DNA of 64,000 nt from Brevibacillus panacihumi W25 (GCF_000503775.1 NZ_KI629787.1:414001-478000); one strand, 5' to 3'; shown: positions 43,263 through 52,241, counted from the stretch's first letter. The notes: generated by a model from the letters alone, not told the origin. Translations and numbers: made by a program.

Positions 43263-43811
43263 ATGAAAAAGAAACCCGTGTCCACGATATACTGGACGCT
43301 GCTGTCAGTGGAGGACTGGAGCCTCTATATCGCTGCGACTTCAAAAGGACTCTGCTATGTCGGCTCTCCCAATCAGCCCGTAGACGAGTTGGTTGCCTGG
43401 GTGCAACAGCACTTTCCGTCTGGTGAGCTTGTACAGGATGATAAGACCATGCATCCGTATGCGACAGAACTTCGTGAGTATTTCCAAGGGTTGCGAAACA
43501 GCTTTACCATCCAGTTGGATTGGCACGGCACTCCGTTCCAGCGAGAGGTGTGGAATGCGCTGTGCGAGATTCCGTACGGGGAGACCCGGTCTTACACAGA
43601 GATTGCCGAACGAATGGGCAAAAAGGCGGCGGTACGAGCGGTGGGGGCGGCGATTGGCGCGAATCCTGTCTTGATCGCTGTGCCTTGTCATCGGGTAATT
43701 GGCAAAAATGGCTCTCTCACCGGCTACCGTGGCGGCCTGGAGATGAAAAAGAAGCTGCTGCAGGGGGAGAAGGAGTTTTCCCGGGAGGAAAGGAGCCGGC
43801 AACATGCCTGA
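43263..43811 (+). CDS. ogt: Methylated-DNA--protein-cysteine methyltransferase
   Basis: A 182-residue O6-alkylguanine-DNA alkyltransferase. The suicidal acceptor is Cys142 in VLIAVPCHRVIGKNGSLTGY, and the DNA-binding helix-turn-helix includes TPFQREVWNALCEIPYGETR and AVRAVGAAIGANP with the Arg finger. It repairs O6-methylguanine and O4-methylthymine by transferring the alkyl group to itself. The ATG at 43263 follows GGAGGTG. It overlaps the next gene, another probable alkylation-repair enzyme, by eight bases. Confidence 0.95.
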   Translation: MKKKPVSTIYWTLLSVEDWSLYIAATSKGLCYVGSPNQPVDELVAWVQQHFPSGELVQDDKTMHPYATELREYFQGLRNSFTIQLDWHGTPFQREVWNALCEIPYGETRSYTEIAERMGKKAAVRAVGAAIGANPVLIAVPCHRVIGKNGSLTGYRGGLEMKKKLLQGEKEFSREERSRQHA

Positions 43812-44517
43812 TCGACTGGCGACAAAAATGGCTGCTTGGGATTGGGACACGCTGCAACAAACACTGGATGAACAGGGATTTGCCAAAATTCCCTCCCTAT
43901 TGGACCAGGAGCAATGCGACGATTTGATCCGGGGTTATGAGGAGCCTGCCCTTTTTCGCGCTACCATCGATATGGCAAGGTATCGCTTCGGCGTGGGCGA
44001 GTATCGCTACTATCAGTCTCCACTGCCCGACATTCTGCAAAACCTTCGCAAGAGCCTGTATCCGGAGCTGGCAAAAACAGCCAATCGCTGGCGTGAGCAG
44101 CTTGGGCAGGAAGCGGTCTACCCGTCCGCATTGTCCGCCTTTTTGGAGCATTGCCGCCAGCAGGGGCAGACACGTTCTACCCCATTGATCTTGAGATACG
44201 AAGCTGGCGGCTACAACTGTTTGCATCAGGATCTGTACGGCGACGTCTATTTTCCCTTCCAGGTCGTGTTTGCCCTCAATCAAAAGGGAGACGATTATAC
44301 CGGAGGCGAGTTTCTTCTCGTCGAGCAGCGCCCCCGAATGCAAAGTAGGGGCCATGTGATTACTCTGGAGAGAGGGGAAGGGCTTGTCTTTCCCACAAAT
44401 CACCGGCCTGTGCAGGGAACGCGCGGCTTCTACAAGGCCACGCTTCGTCACGGCGTCAGCACGGTCACATCCGGGCTTCGCTACACGTTGGGGATCATTT
44501 TTCATGATGCCAAGTGA
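43804..44517 (+). CDS. 2-oxoglutarate/Fe(II)-dependent oxygenase (probable alkylation repair)
   Basis: A 237-residue double-stranded beta-helix dioxygenase of the Oxygenase-NA (PF09859) type. The iron triad is suggested by NCLHQDLYGDVYFPFQ (His-x-Asp) and a distal His in KATLRHGVSTV, with Arg in GLRYTLGIIFHDA for 2-oxoglutarate. FALNQKGDDYTGGEFLLVEQRP is strongly family-like. Proteins of this family sit beside Ada/Ogt genes and are thought to act like AlkB on alkylated bases. The eight-base overlap with ogt supports joint expression and purpose. Confidence 0.87.
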   Translation: MPDRLATKMAAWDWDTLQQTLDEQGFAKIPSLLDQEQCDDLIRGYEEPALFRATIDMARYRFGVGEYRYYQSPLPDILQNLRKSLYPELAKTANRWREQLGQEAVYPSALSAFLEHCRQQGQTRSTPLILRYEAGGYNCLHQDLYGDVYFPFQVVFALNQKGDDYTGGEFLLVEQRPRMQSRGHVITLERGEGLVFPTNHRPVQGTRGFYKATLRHGVSTVTSGLRYTLGIIFHDAK

Positions 44518-44610
44518 AATCAGCTGTAATATTTATGAAGGCAGTCCGTCAAAACTGATAGAGAGTCGTAGTGGAAGGCTCATCCCAACCAACTGAGGGA
44601 GTGATCAACA

Positions 44611-45801
44611 ATGAAGATTCGATTTGCGGGAGCATGGGCAGCCATTCTTACTCTCGTTTTGAGTTTGCTGGTGGGAGGGTGCCAGACGTCCACGGAGGAA
44701 AGCCAAGGCCGCGACGTACAGACGACGCAACCAGCTACAGCCCCGAGTACCGAACCCCCGCAACAAACGGATAATCAAACGCCTTCATCAGAAGAGACAC
44801 AGCCTGACCAAAAGAAAGTTACAGCGGTTCGACTCGCCGACTTTTCCACAGGCTGGGTCGGTGGAGAGGGTTGGATTGCCAGAACAGAGGATGCCGGGAA
44901 GAACTGGCAGGTGCAGCAACGGGTAGATGGCACCGTCAGCCAATTGTTTGCGCTCAACTCACAGGAAGCATGGGCGGCCGTCTCCGCAGATGAGACCACA
45001 GCCGGGGAACGTCTGCTGCTTCATACAACCAACGGCGGGAAAAATTGGTCTTCTGCCGGGAAAGTGCCGGGCAATGGTTTTTTCCACTTCGTATCCCCAG
45101 AGGAGGCGTTTAGCGGCAATTGGCGGACGACGGACGGCGGAAAGACGTGGAGCAAGCTGCCGATTCCGGAGCATGTCATAGGAGAGGCGTATTTCCACGA
45201 TAAGCAAAATGGGTGGGCAGTCACCCAGGAACAGAAGACCGCTCAGGTGAAGCGAACCGTCGACGGAGGCAAGACTTGGAAAACAGTGATGTCCCGTGAA
45301 GTGGTAGAACCGCCTGTGAATGCCATCATCCGTTCAGCGGGGCGAGAAGATGCCTGGGTTGAATGGATTGGCGGTACGGGGATGACACAAACCTCATACT
45401 CGCTGTTTCATACGGCAAATGGCGGCGGGGATTGGCAGGTCGTAATCGCGAAGTCCTCTGCAGGAGGAGGTCCCGCTCCCGGTTTCCCGGCAGATTATCG
45501 CGAGGGACCGTCGCTTGGCGGATCGAGTCCGGGTCCTTTTTACGTCGTAGATACGAAGGTTGCCTTCCTGGGGGAACAATGCATGGCCTGCGATGTGCCC
45601 AATACGATCGGCTGGACGAAGGACGGCGGGAAGACGTTGGGGAAATCGGACCAGAAGTTCAGCGGCTTCGGCCCGATGCTCTTGGCTTTTGCTGACGCCC
45701 AAAAAGGCTGGCTGATTACAACAGATGCGAGCGAGCCTTCTGTAATGTACACGACTTCGGACGGCGGCAAGCAATGGACAAAGGTACATGAGTTTCACTA
45801 A
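44611..45801 (+). CDS. Lipoprotein with Ycf48/BNR-like beta-propeller repeats
   Basis: A 396-residue exported lipoprotein. The signal ends SLLVGGCQTSTEE (lipobox Cys), followed by a Thr/Pro/Gln-rich linker of about 50 residues. The body has BNR/sortilin-type repeats marked by ARTEDAGKNWQVQQ, TTNGGKNWSSAGK, TTDGGKTWSKL, TVDGGKTWKTV, TKDGGKTLGKS and TSDGGKQWTKV, the pattern of Ycf48-like photosystem-assembly factors, here in a non-photosynthetic host. The role is unknown. The ATG at 44611 follows GAGGGAGTG; a strong terminator follows. Confidence 0.82.
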   Translation: MKIRFAGAWAAILTLVLSLLVGGCQTSTEESQGRDVQTTQPATAPSTEPPQQTDNQTPSSEETQPDQKKVTAVRLADFSTGWVGGEGWIARTEDAGKNWQVQQRVDGTVSQLFALNSQEAWAAVSADETTAGERLLLHTTNGGKNWSSAGKVPGNGFFHFVSPEEAFSGNWRTTDGGKTWSKLPIPEHVIGEAYFHDKQNGWAVTQEQKTAQVKRTVDGGKTWKTVMSREVVEPPVNAIIRSAGREDAWVEWIGGTGMTQTSYSLFHTANGGGDWQVVIAKSSAGGGPAPGFPADYREGPSLGGSSPGPFYVVDTKVAFLGEQCMACDVPNTIGWTKDGGKTLGKSDQKFSGFGPMLLAFADAQKGWLITTDASEPSVMYTTSDGGKQWTKVHEFH

Positions 45802-45813
45802 TGGATAGGAAGT

Positions 45814-45867
45814 AAAAAAGCGCCCGTAATGGAGAGAAAGCGCCATCTCCATCGCGGGCGCTTTTTC
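45814..45867 (+). terminator. Strong rho-independent terminator
   Basis: AAAAAAGCGCCCG and CGGGCGCTTTTT flank a second inner stem (ATGGAG/CTCCAT), giving a long hairpin with a T-tract. Confidence 0.85.
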
Positions 45868-45888
45868 ATTTTCTGGTGCTTTCGGTGA

Positions 45889-45947
45889 TTGACAATCTTC
45901 AACACTCATGCTTTATAATACGTATATTCAAAAAATCAAATATTCAA
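45889..45947 (+). promoter_or_regulatory. Promoter and possible ArsR operator ahead of the SulP transporter
   Basis: TTGACA at 45889-45894 and TATAAT at 45914-45919 are both consensus, with a long 19-base spacer. ATATTCAA occurs twice just downstream, at 45924 and 45940, 16 bases apart as a direct repeat. AT-rich repeats over the transcription start are common targets of ArsR-family repressors, and such a regulator ends this operon. Confidence 0.55.
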
Positions 45948-45973
45948 TAATACTAAAGAAGAAGGGATGCTTT

Positions 45974-47725
45974 GTGAAGACAGCATGGGGGAGATTCTCG
46001 GGGTATTCGTTCCAATCGCTGCGAGAGGACTTGCTGGCAGGCCTGATCGTAGGGATTGTGGCGATTCCGCTTTCCATGGCTTTTGCGATAGCGTCAGGAG
46101 TCAAACCGGAGTACGGCATTTATTCTTCTATTATTGCTGGTATTTTCATCTCTCTTTTTGGCGGGTCCCGCTTTCAGATCGGCGGGCCTACGGGTGCATT
46201 CATCCCGATCCTGCTCGGCATCGTCATGGTCTACGGATACGAAAACCTGTTGATTGCCGGATTCATGGCGGGTATCATCCTGGTGTTGATGGGCGTTTTT
46301 CGCCTGGGTTCCCTGATCAAATTTATCCCTCGCCCCGTCACAGTCGGCTTTACCTCCGGGATCGCTGTGATCATCGCTTCGGGGCAGATCGGCAATTTTC
46401 TCGGCCTTTCCGGCATGGAGAGACACGAGGATTTTATCTCCAGCATGGCAGAGGTCATCTCCCATCTGAACACGTTGAATGTCTACAGCGTCGGTACTGC
46501 TTTGCTCTCTCTTGTACTGATATTGGCTACTCCCAGGCTTCTGCCACGCATTCCAGGACCATTAGCCGGGCTGATCGTGGCCAGCGTAGTGGCCAATCTT
46601 TTTTACCCCGGGCAGGTGGCGACGATTGGCTCCACTTTCGGAGAGATTGCCAGCGGCTTTCCCGCTCTTCGTTGGCCGTCGATTTCATGGGAAAGCATGG
46701 TGAATATGCTGCAGCCCGCGCTGGTCATTGCGCTGCTTGGCGGTATCGAATCATTGCTTTCGGCGGTTGTGGCGGACCGGATGACGGGAAGCAAGCACGA
46801 CAGCAATCGTGAGCTAATCGGGCAAGGAATCGCCAATATCGCGGCTCCACTGGTCGGAGGCATACCGGTGACAGGGGCGATTGCACGGACTGCTACAAAT
46901 ATTCGCAACGGTGCCGCATCGCCAGTAGCAGGCATTGTCCACGCCCTGGTCGTTTTGGCCGTCCTGCTCTTGTTTGCTCCGTACGCTTCCCGTATTCCCA
47001 TCGCCAGCATGGCTCCGGTGTTGATGGTAGTCGCTTGGAACATGAGTGAACGAAAAGAGTTTCTTTCGCTGCTCAGGACCAGGACAAGTGACTCCGTCAT
47101 TCTGCTGGCAACCTTTTTGTTGACCGTATTTGTCAATCTGACTGTAGCGGTGGAAGCAGGGCTGGCGTTGGCGATCCTTCAGTTTATTTGGAAGATGAGC
47201 AATTCTGTAAAGGTGACCAAGGTGCTTCCGGATCATGAAGACAGAAGCAACAAAGTGAGAGCGCATGTCGTGTCAGAGCTTCATGATTGTCCGCAATTTC
47301 GGATTTGTACGGTAGAAGGCCCGCTGTTTTTTGGTGCAGCGAAAATATTTGGCAGCTTGGTCCTAGACACGCTCCCGCACACCCAAAGGATCCTCCTGCT
47401 GCGGATGGGCAAAGTACCTTATCTGGATACGACGGCAGATCAAAATCTGGCTGATATTGTGGAGCAAGTCCATAGAAGCGGCGGGATAGTGCTCGTCTCG
47501 GGCATTCAGGCGCAACCGCGCGAAATGCTGCAAAAAACAGGATTATACAGGATGATTGGCGAACAACATTTCTTTGAACATACAGGCAAAGCGATTGATT
47601 TTGCCCTGACCAAACTTGAAAATAAGAAGTGTATTGGATGTAAACATTTCGCATTTCAGGAATGTACGCTTCTGTCCAATCCGATCAAACCGCTTCTTAC
47701 CAACTCAAAAGGAGGAGACGGATGA
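45974..47725 (+). CDS. SulP-family inorganic anion transporter with STAS domain
   Basis: A 583-residue SulP/SLC26-type transporter. Ten or more hydrophobic segments include the signatures VGIVAIPLSMAFAIASGVKP, FQIGGPTGAFIPILLG and RTATNIRNGAASPVAGI. A C-terminal STAS domain spans about 440-560 (CTVEGPLFFGAAKIFGSLV). After it is an unusual tail with a Cys cluster, KKCIGCKHFAFQEC, that might sense metal or redox state. The substrate may be sulfate, bicarbonate or another anion. The start is a GTG at 45974 after GAAGAAGGG. Its stop overlaps the ArsR gene by four bases. Confidence 0.85.
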   Translation: MKTAWGRFSGYSFQSLREDLLAGLIVGIVAIPLSMAFAIASGVKPEYGIYSSIIAGIFISLFGGSRFQIGGPTGAFIPILLGIVMVYGYENLLIAGFMAGIILVLMGVFRLGSLIKFIPRPVTVGFTSGIAVIIASGQIGNFLGLSGMERHEDFISSMAEVISHLNTLNVYSVGTALLSLVLILATPRLLPRIPGPLAGLIVASVVANLFYPGQVATIGSTFGEIASGFPALRWPSISWESMVNMLQPALVIALLGGIESLLSAVVADRMTGSKHDSNRELIGQGIANIAAPLVGGIPVTGAIARTATNIRNGAASPVAGIVHALVVLAVLLLFAPYASRIPIASMAPVLMVVAWNMSERKEFLSLLRTRTSDSVILLATFLLTVFVNLTVAVEAGLALAILQFIWKMSNSVKVTKVLPDHEDRSNKVRAHVVSELHDCPQFRICTVEGPLFFGAAKIFGSLVLDTLPHTQRILLLRMGKVPYLDTTADQNLADIVEQVHRSGGIVLVSGIQAQPREMLQKTGLYRMIGEQHFFEHTGKAIDFALTKLENKKCIGCKHFAFQECTLLSNPIKPLLTNSKGGDG

Positions 47726-48078
47726 ATTTAGAACTGCAACAGTTTAAGGCTGACTTTTTCAAGGCCCTGGCTCACCCCTTGCGCATACGGATACTAGAGT
47801 TGCTGGCAGAAGGCGACAAAAATGTAAATGAGCTGCAGTCGCTGATCGGCACGGAGGGCTCCGCCGTCTCGCAGCAATTGAGCATTCTTCGGGCAAAAAA
47901 TATCGTGTACGGAACCAAAGACGGCAACAAGGTGCTCTATGCGCTGCGCGAGCCGTTGATTGTAGATCTGCTGCAGATCGCCCGGCAGATTTTTAACAAC
48001 CATTTGATTGATGCGATTTCCATGCTGGATAAATTCAATGACGAGAACGGCAATGACAGCGAATCTTCGGGGAAGTAA
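47722..48078 (+). CDS. ArsR-family transcriptional regulator
   Basis: A 118-residue winged-helix regulator. The HTH is FKALAHPLRIRILELLAEG, then NVNELQSLIGTEGSAVSQQLSILRAKNIV. There is no ELCVCDL metal box and no Cys at all in the protein, so it is not a classical metal-sensing ArsR. It starts within the SulP stop (ATGA) behind GGAGGAGACGG, and so is co-translated with the transporter. It most likely represses this operon through the AT-rich repeats at 45924-45947. The signal is unknown. Confidence 0.88.
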   Translation: MNLELQQFKADFFKALAHPLRIRILELLAEGDKNVNELQSLIGTEGSAVSQQLSILRAKNIVYGTKDGNKVLYALREPLIVDLLQIARQIFNNHLIDAISMLDKFNDENGNDSESSGK

Positions 48079-48120
48079 TCCTGAATGAGTGTAGACCTGC
48101 CCTCTCGTTCCAGTGAGAAG

Positions 48121-48160
48121 ACCGCCTGGCCTTGAAGGCTCAAGGGCGGTTTTTTTCTTT
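48121..48160 (+). terminator. Rho-independent terminator after the SulP-ArsR operon
   Basis: ACCGCC-CCTTGA and CTCAAGG-GCGGT arms are followed by TTTTTTT. Confidence 0.8.
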
Positions 48161-48367
48161 TGGGAAAGTTTCGACAGTTTCATTTCTTATTCAACAAAAC
48201 GTTAACTACAATACAATAAGCATTTTGCATGGCGTTTATAATGCAACTAAGAGCGGAACACACGCAAACGAAGAAAAGCGAGAAGGCGGGTGACAAGCAC
48301 AAGGTAAATATTCGTAATCTTTTAAAAACAGCAACGATAAGCATGACAGCAAAAAGGAGGCTTTCTT

Positions 48368-49846
48368 ATGGGTATTCGCACAGGCGCTCAGTATATCGAA
48401 GCGGTAAAATCCCGCCAGCCGGAAGTATGGATGTCGGGACGCAAAATCACCAATGTTTTCGAGGAGCCAGTATTCAAACGTCCGATTCTCGAAATGGCCA
48501 ATCTGTATGACATGCAGCATGATCCCAAATACCAGGATCAAATCACGCACATCTGTGAGGAGACAGGGGAGCGCGTCAACAACGCTTTCCTCGTACCAAG
48601 AAACTACGAAGATCTGCAAAAGCGCAGAGCGGTGTTCGAGGTTTTCGCAAGAGCGACATTCGGTCTGATGGGCAGAACGCCGGACTTCCTGAACGTCGTG
48701 GTTACATCGATGTACAGCAACGCGGACTTCCTCGACAAGTACAACCCTGACTGGGCGGTAAACATCAAAAATTACTATCGCTATATCCGCGATAACGACC
48801 TGTTCCTGACGCACGCCATCATCAATCCGCAGAACGACCGCAGCAAGAGCTCCCATGAACAGAACGACATGTTCACTCACCTGGGTGCCGTCAAGGAAAC
48901 GCCGGAAGGGTTGGTCGTACGCGGCGCGAAAATGCTGGCTACGCTGGCTCCGATCACAGATGAAGTGATCATCTATTCGTTCCCTGGCTTCAAGCCTGGA
49001 GATGAGCGCTATGCTCTCGCCTTCGCGCTTCCGATCGATACGCCGGGACTGCGCATGCTGTGCCGCGAACCGATGCAGGACGGCACACGTCCGCTGTTCG
49101 ACCACCCGCTGGCTTCCCGCTTTGAAGAGATGGATGCCGTCTTGGTCTTCGATAATGTACTCGTTCCTTGGGATCGCGTATTCCTGTACAACAACGTAGA
49201 AGCAGCCAACCTGCTCTATCCGAAGACAGGCATCGCGCAGCAGCCTGCTCACCAATCCGGTGTGCGCGGACTGATCAAGCTCCAGTTCGCCGCAGAAGTG
49301 GCTTGCCGGGTAGCCGATTCCATCGGTGTAGATGTCTTCCTGAACGTTCAGGACCAGCTCGGGGAGCTGATCCAGTCCGTCGAAACCATTCGCGCTCTTC
49401 TGCGAGTGGCAGAGCACGAGTTCGAGACCTTGCCGTCTGGCGAAGTGATGCCAGGGGGAGTATCGCTGGAGACGATCCGCGGCTTGATGCCGACCGTGTA
49501 TCCACGAGCGATCGAAGTCATTCAGATCATCGGCGCGGGCGGCCTGCTGATGTCGCCGACTGGTGCGGACTTCGCAGCCCCAGAGATTGCGGGGGATATG
49601 GAAAGGTACTACCTGGGCCGTGAAGGCATTTCCGCCGAACAGCGCGTGAAAATTTTCAAGCTGGCTTGGGATCTGTGCGGAGAGGCATTCGGACAGCGCC
49701 TGCTCCAGTACGAGCGCTACTACACAGGCGATCCGATCCGCAAGAGAGCGATATTCTACAACCAATTCAAACGCAACAACACGTTCAGCCTGGTCGACGA
49801 GGCGCTCAACCTGCCTGATTTTGTAAAAGACAAAACGACGGTTTAA
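48368..49846 (+). CDS. HpaB-family flavin-dependent monooxygenase (probable anthranilate 3-monooxygenase)
   Basis: A 492-residue large component of the 4-hydroxyphenylacetate 3-hydroxylase (HpaB) family. Recognisable segments are [20 protein letters not shown], the flavin/substrate region [15 protein letters not shown] and [25 protein letters not shown]. Family members hydroxylate phenolic rings using reduced FAD from a separate reductase. Everything downstream is 3-hydroxyanthranilate breakdown plus an FAD-synthetase domain, as described for the Geobacillus thermodenitrificans anthranilate 3-monooxygenase system (EC 1.14.14.8). That makes anthranilate the best substrate guess. A flavin reductase is not in the window. 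The ribosome site AAAAAGGAGG is strong; a TATAAT lies at 48237. Confidence 0.85.
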   Translation: MGIRTGAQYIEAVKSRQPEVWMSGRKITNVFEEPVFKRPILEMANLYDMQHDPKYQDQITHICEETGERVNNAFLVPRNYEDLQKRRAVFEVFARATFGLMGRTPDFLNVVVTSMYSNADFLDKYNPDWAVNIKNYYRYIRDNDLFLTHAIINPQNDRSKSSHEQNDMFTHLGAVKETPEGLVVRGAKMLATLAPITDEVIIYSFPGFKPGDERYALAFALPIDTPGLRMLCREPMQDGTRPLFDHPLASRFEEMDAVLVFDNVLVPWDRVFLYNNVEAANLLYPKTGIAQQPAHQSGVRGLIKLQFAAEVACRVADSIGVDVFLNVQDQLGELIQSVETIRALLRVAEHEFETLPSGEVMPGGVSLETIRGLMPTVYPRAIEVIQIIGAGGLLMSPTGADFAAPEIAGDMERYYLGREGISAEQRVKIFKLAWDLCGEAFGQRLLQYERYYTGDPIRKRAIFYNQFKRNNTFSLVDEALNLPDFVKDKTTV

Positions 49847-49894
49847 TACTTTCTGTAAAAAAGAACGGAAGCGGTTTCAATCGATGCGACCGTT

Positions 49895-49929
49895 CCGCCG
49901 GGGAGGGCAGACTATTGCCTCTCCCGGCG
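49895..49929 (+). other. Strong intercistronic hairpin without a U-tract
   Basis: CGCCGGGGAGG pairs with CCTCTCCCGGCG around an 11-base loop. A second, weaker hairpin (CGGAAGCGGT with ACCGTTCCG) lies just upstream at about 49866-49897. There are no T residues after either, so RNA processing or stability control between the oxygenase and the FAD-synthetase genes is more likely than termination. Confidence 0.55.
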
Positions 49930-49953
49930 AGATGATTGCTGGAGGGAGACACG

Positions 49954-50481
49954 ATGGAGACGCATACAGAGGGAACGCTGACATTATCCGGCTCCGTCAT
50001 CGCCATTGGCGCGTTTGATGGTGTGCATAAAGGCCATCAGGAAGTCATACGTCAAACCGTCAGGCGAAGCCGGATGCTGGGGGTGCCCAGTCTGGTCTAT
50101 ACCTTCGATCCCCCTCCGCGCCATTATTTCTCGGGTGCGCAGATTCTGACGCCCATAGAGGAAAAAGTATCGCGCATCGCCATGCTTGGCGTCGATCATG
50201 TGGTGGTCGCCCGTTTTGACGAGAGCTATACCAAGCGCAGCGCGTCCTCCTTTGTGACGGAGTTGGCGCGGCTTCATCCACTGTGCATCCACGTTGGCAA
50301 CGATTTTCAATTCGGTCAAAACAGAGAGGGAAATGTCGAGCTTTTGGCCCGTCATTTTCCCGTCCAGATCATAGAGCCTGTCCACTGTCCCGATGGCAAG
50401 ACGATCTCATCTACACGCATCCGTCACTTGCTTTCCCAGGGGGAGACGCAGAAGACATTATCTCTTTTGGGGTGGCAGTGA
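49954..50481 (+). CDS. FAD synthetase (FMN adenylyltransferase) domain protein
   Basis: A 175-residue protein equal to the N-terminal adenylyltransferase half of bifunctional RibF. Key motifs are IAIGAFDGVHKGHQEVI (HxGH-type nucleotide site), VYTFDPPPRHYF and DGKTISSTRIRHLLSQG. The protein ends exactly where the riboflavin-kinase half would begin, so it should make FAD from FMN but not FMN from riboflavin. The Geobacillus anthranilate system includes a bifunctional RibF-type protein that supplies FAD to the monooxygenase; this looks like a trimmed version with that purpose. The ATG at 49954 follows TGGAGGGAG. Confidence 0.87.
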   Translation: METHTEGTLTLSGSVIAIGAFDGVHKGHQEVIRQTVRRSRMLGVPSLVYTFDPPPRHYFSGAQILTPIEEKVSRIAMLGVDHVVVARFDESYTKRSASSFVTELARLHPLCIHVGNDFQFGQNREGNVELLARHFPVQIIEPVHCPDGKTISSTRIRHLLSQGETQKTLSLLGWQ

Positions 50482-50507
50482 ACATTTTTCACGGAAGAGG
50501 GATTCTC

Positions 50508-50693
50508 ATGCCGATCATAGAGATTCGCATTTTAGAAGGAAGATCTGATGAAGACAAGGAGCGGCTCATCCAGAACGTGACCCATGCGGTCGAACAGTCG
50601 CTGGGCGCTCCGCTGCAGAGCATCCGTGTGTTGATTCATGAACTGCCCCACAAGCATTGGGCTGTAGGCGGCAAGACCAAGGATAAACAATAA
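50508..50693 (+). CDS. 4-oxalocrotonate tautomerase-family protein
   Basis: A 61-residue tautomerase. After Met removal the catalytic Pro1 is exposed (M-PIIEIRILEGRSDEDKERL), and Arg in SIRVLIHEL is in the place of Arg39. In meta-cleavage pathways this enzyme interconverts the enol and keto forms of 2-hydroxymuconate/4-oxalocrotonate, here needed after deamination of 2-aminomuconate. The ATG at 50508 follows GGAAGAGGG. A longer in-frame reading from 50283 lies inside the FAD-synthetase gene and is not used. Confidence 0.88.
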   Translation: MPIIEIRILEGRSDEDKERLIQNVTHAVEQSLGAPLQSIRVLIHELPHKHWAVGGKTKDKQ

Positions 50694-50706
50694 GGAGTGA
50701 TTGGAT

Positions 50707-51246
50707 ATGGCAAGCAAATTCATGCCGATTAACCTGTGGAAATTTATCGAGGAAAACAAGGATCAGCTCAAACCGCCTGTCAACAACAAAGTGATCTGGA
50801 AGGATGCCGAACTGATGGTGATGGTGCTCGGCGGACCGAACAAACGCCGTGACTTCCACGTAGACCCGTCTGAGGAGGTCTTTTACCAGTTGAAAGGCGA
50901 TTGCTACGTCGAAGTGATCAACGACGAAGGCAAGCGTGAAGTCGTCACTGTCAAGGAAGGGGAAATGTTCCTCTTGCCAGCCAATGTGCCGCATTCTCCT
51001 CACCGCGTGGCAGACACGATCGGCCTTGTAATCGAGCGCGACCGTGCAGAAGGGGAACTGGAAGACTTCGTATGGTTCTGCGACAAGTGCGACCATGAGA
51101 TGCACCGCGTGACCGTACAGTTGACCAACATCGAGGTACAGGTTAAAGAAGCGATCGCCGGATTCAATGGAAGTGAAGAGCTGCGCACTTGCAAAAATTG
51201 CGGATATGTAATGCCGGAAGAAGCGAGTGAGTGGAAATGCGAGTAG
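50707..51246 (+). CDS. nbaC: 3-hydroxyanthranilate 3,4-dioxygenase
   Basis: A 179-residue single-cupin Fe(II) extradiol dioxygenase. The iron ligands are in RDFHVDPSEEVFYQLKGD (His and Glu) and LLPANVPHSPHR (His). The bacterial form carries a second rubredoxin-like metal site, visible here as CDKC and CKNC. It opens 3-hydroxyanthranilate to 2-amino-3-carboxymuconate semialdehyde. The ATG at 50707 follows AAGGAGTG. Its end overlaps the decarboxylase gene by 10 bases, so the unstable product and its next enzyme are made together. Confidence 0.93.
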   Translation: MASKFMPINLWKFIEENKDQLKPPVNNKVIWKDAELMVMVLGGPNKRRDFHVDPSEEVFYQLKGDCYVEVINDEGKREVVTVKEGEMFLLPANVPHSPHRVADTIGLVIERDRAEGELEDFVWFCDKCDHEMHRVTVQLTNIEVQVKEAIAGFNGSEELRTCKNCGYVMPEEASEWKCE

Positions 51247-52226
51247 ACTTTCATACGCATATCATTCCGGAGGATTTCCCCAACTTTGTGGAAAAGTTTT
51301 CGGGGGAGCGTTGGCCCGTCATGCAGCGCACATGCACATGTGGAGCCAACATCATGGTCGGCGGAAAAGTCTTTCGTGAAATCACCGACCAGTGTTGGGA
51401 CCCAGCCAGACGCATCTCCGATATGGAGCGGGAACATGTAGACGTACAGGTGCTGTCGCCGATTCCCGTAACCTTTTCCTACTGGGCGCCGCCTGAGCAA
51501 GCTGCATTGATGGCGCAAATCCAGAACGATTTCATCGCGCAGACGGTCAAGGAAAATCCGAAGAAGTTCATCGGTCTTGGAACGGTGCCGCTGCAGGATA
51601 CGGAATTTGCCATCCGCGAAATGGAACGCTGCATGAACGAGCTGGACATGAAGGGGATTGAGATCGGCACCAACGTCAACGGCAAGAACCTGGATGATCC
51701 TTCTCTGATCGAGTTTTTCGCTGCGGCAGAAAAAATGAACGTGCCGCTCTTCGTCCACCCATGGGAGACATTGGGCAAGGACCGGATTACCCGCCACAAC
51801 CTGATGTACACCGTTGGGATGCCTAGCGAAACAGCGTTGGCAGCCGCCAGCCTGATTCTGGGCGGTGTGATGGAGAAATATCCGAATCTGAAAATCTGCT
51901 TCGCGCATGGCGGCGGATCATTCCCGTACATTTTGCCGCGTCTCGACAAAGGGTGGAAGGTTTGGCCGCACTTGCGTCTGATCGACAAGCCGCCGAGCCA
52001 TTACGCCAAAAGCTTTTACTTCGACTCCTTGGTCAACGATCCGAAAATCGTGCAGTTCCTGGTCGATTCCTTCGGCCATGAAAAAATCCTGATGGGTTCG
52101 GACTATCCGTTCCTGTTGCGCGAGATTCCTCCAGGCAATGACGTGGAGAATACCGTTTCGCTGACGGATGAGCAGAAGAAAGCCATCATGGGAGAAAACG
52201 CTCTTCGCTTCTTAAATATGAAATAA
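51237..52226 (+). CDS. nbaD: 2-amino-3-carboxymuconate-6-semialdehyde decarboxylase
   Basis: A 329-residue amidohydrolase-fold Zn enzyme. The metal motif is RVDFHTHIIPEDF (His-x-His), further ligands are in LFVHPWETLG and the late GSDYPFLLRE (Asp), and FAHGGGSFPYILPRLDKGW is the family's signature. It removes the carboxyl group from the ring-opened product, giving 2-aminomuconate 6-semialdehyde and preventing spontaneous cyclisation to quinolinate. It starts inside the dioxygenase gene; the ribosome site is within that gene's end. Confidence 0.93.
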   Translation: MRVDFHTHIIPEDFPNFVEKFSGERWPVMQRTCTCGANIMVGGKVFREITDQCWDPARRISDMEREHVDVQVLSPIPVTFSYWAPPEQAALMAQIQNDFIAQTVKENPKKFIGLGTVPLQDTEFAIREMERCMNELDMKGIEIGTNVNGKNLDDPSLIEFFAAAEKMNVPLFVHPWETLGKDRITRHNLMYTVGMPSETALAAASLILGGVMEKYPNLKICFAHGGGSFPYILPRLDKGWKVWPHLRLIDKPPSHYAKSFYFDSLVNDPKIVQFLVDSFGHEKILMGSDYPFLLREIPPGNDVENTVSLTDEQKKAIMGENALRFLNMK

Positions 52227-52241
52227 AAGGTGAATCGACAT

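Noticed and set aside
48236..49765. A 509-codon open frame antisense to the HpaB-type monooxygenase
   Set aside because: Composition and position fit a shadow of a codon-biased gene; the sense strand has clear family motifs and a ribosome site.
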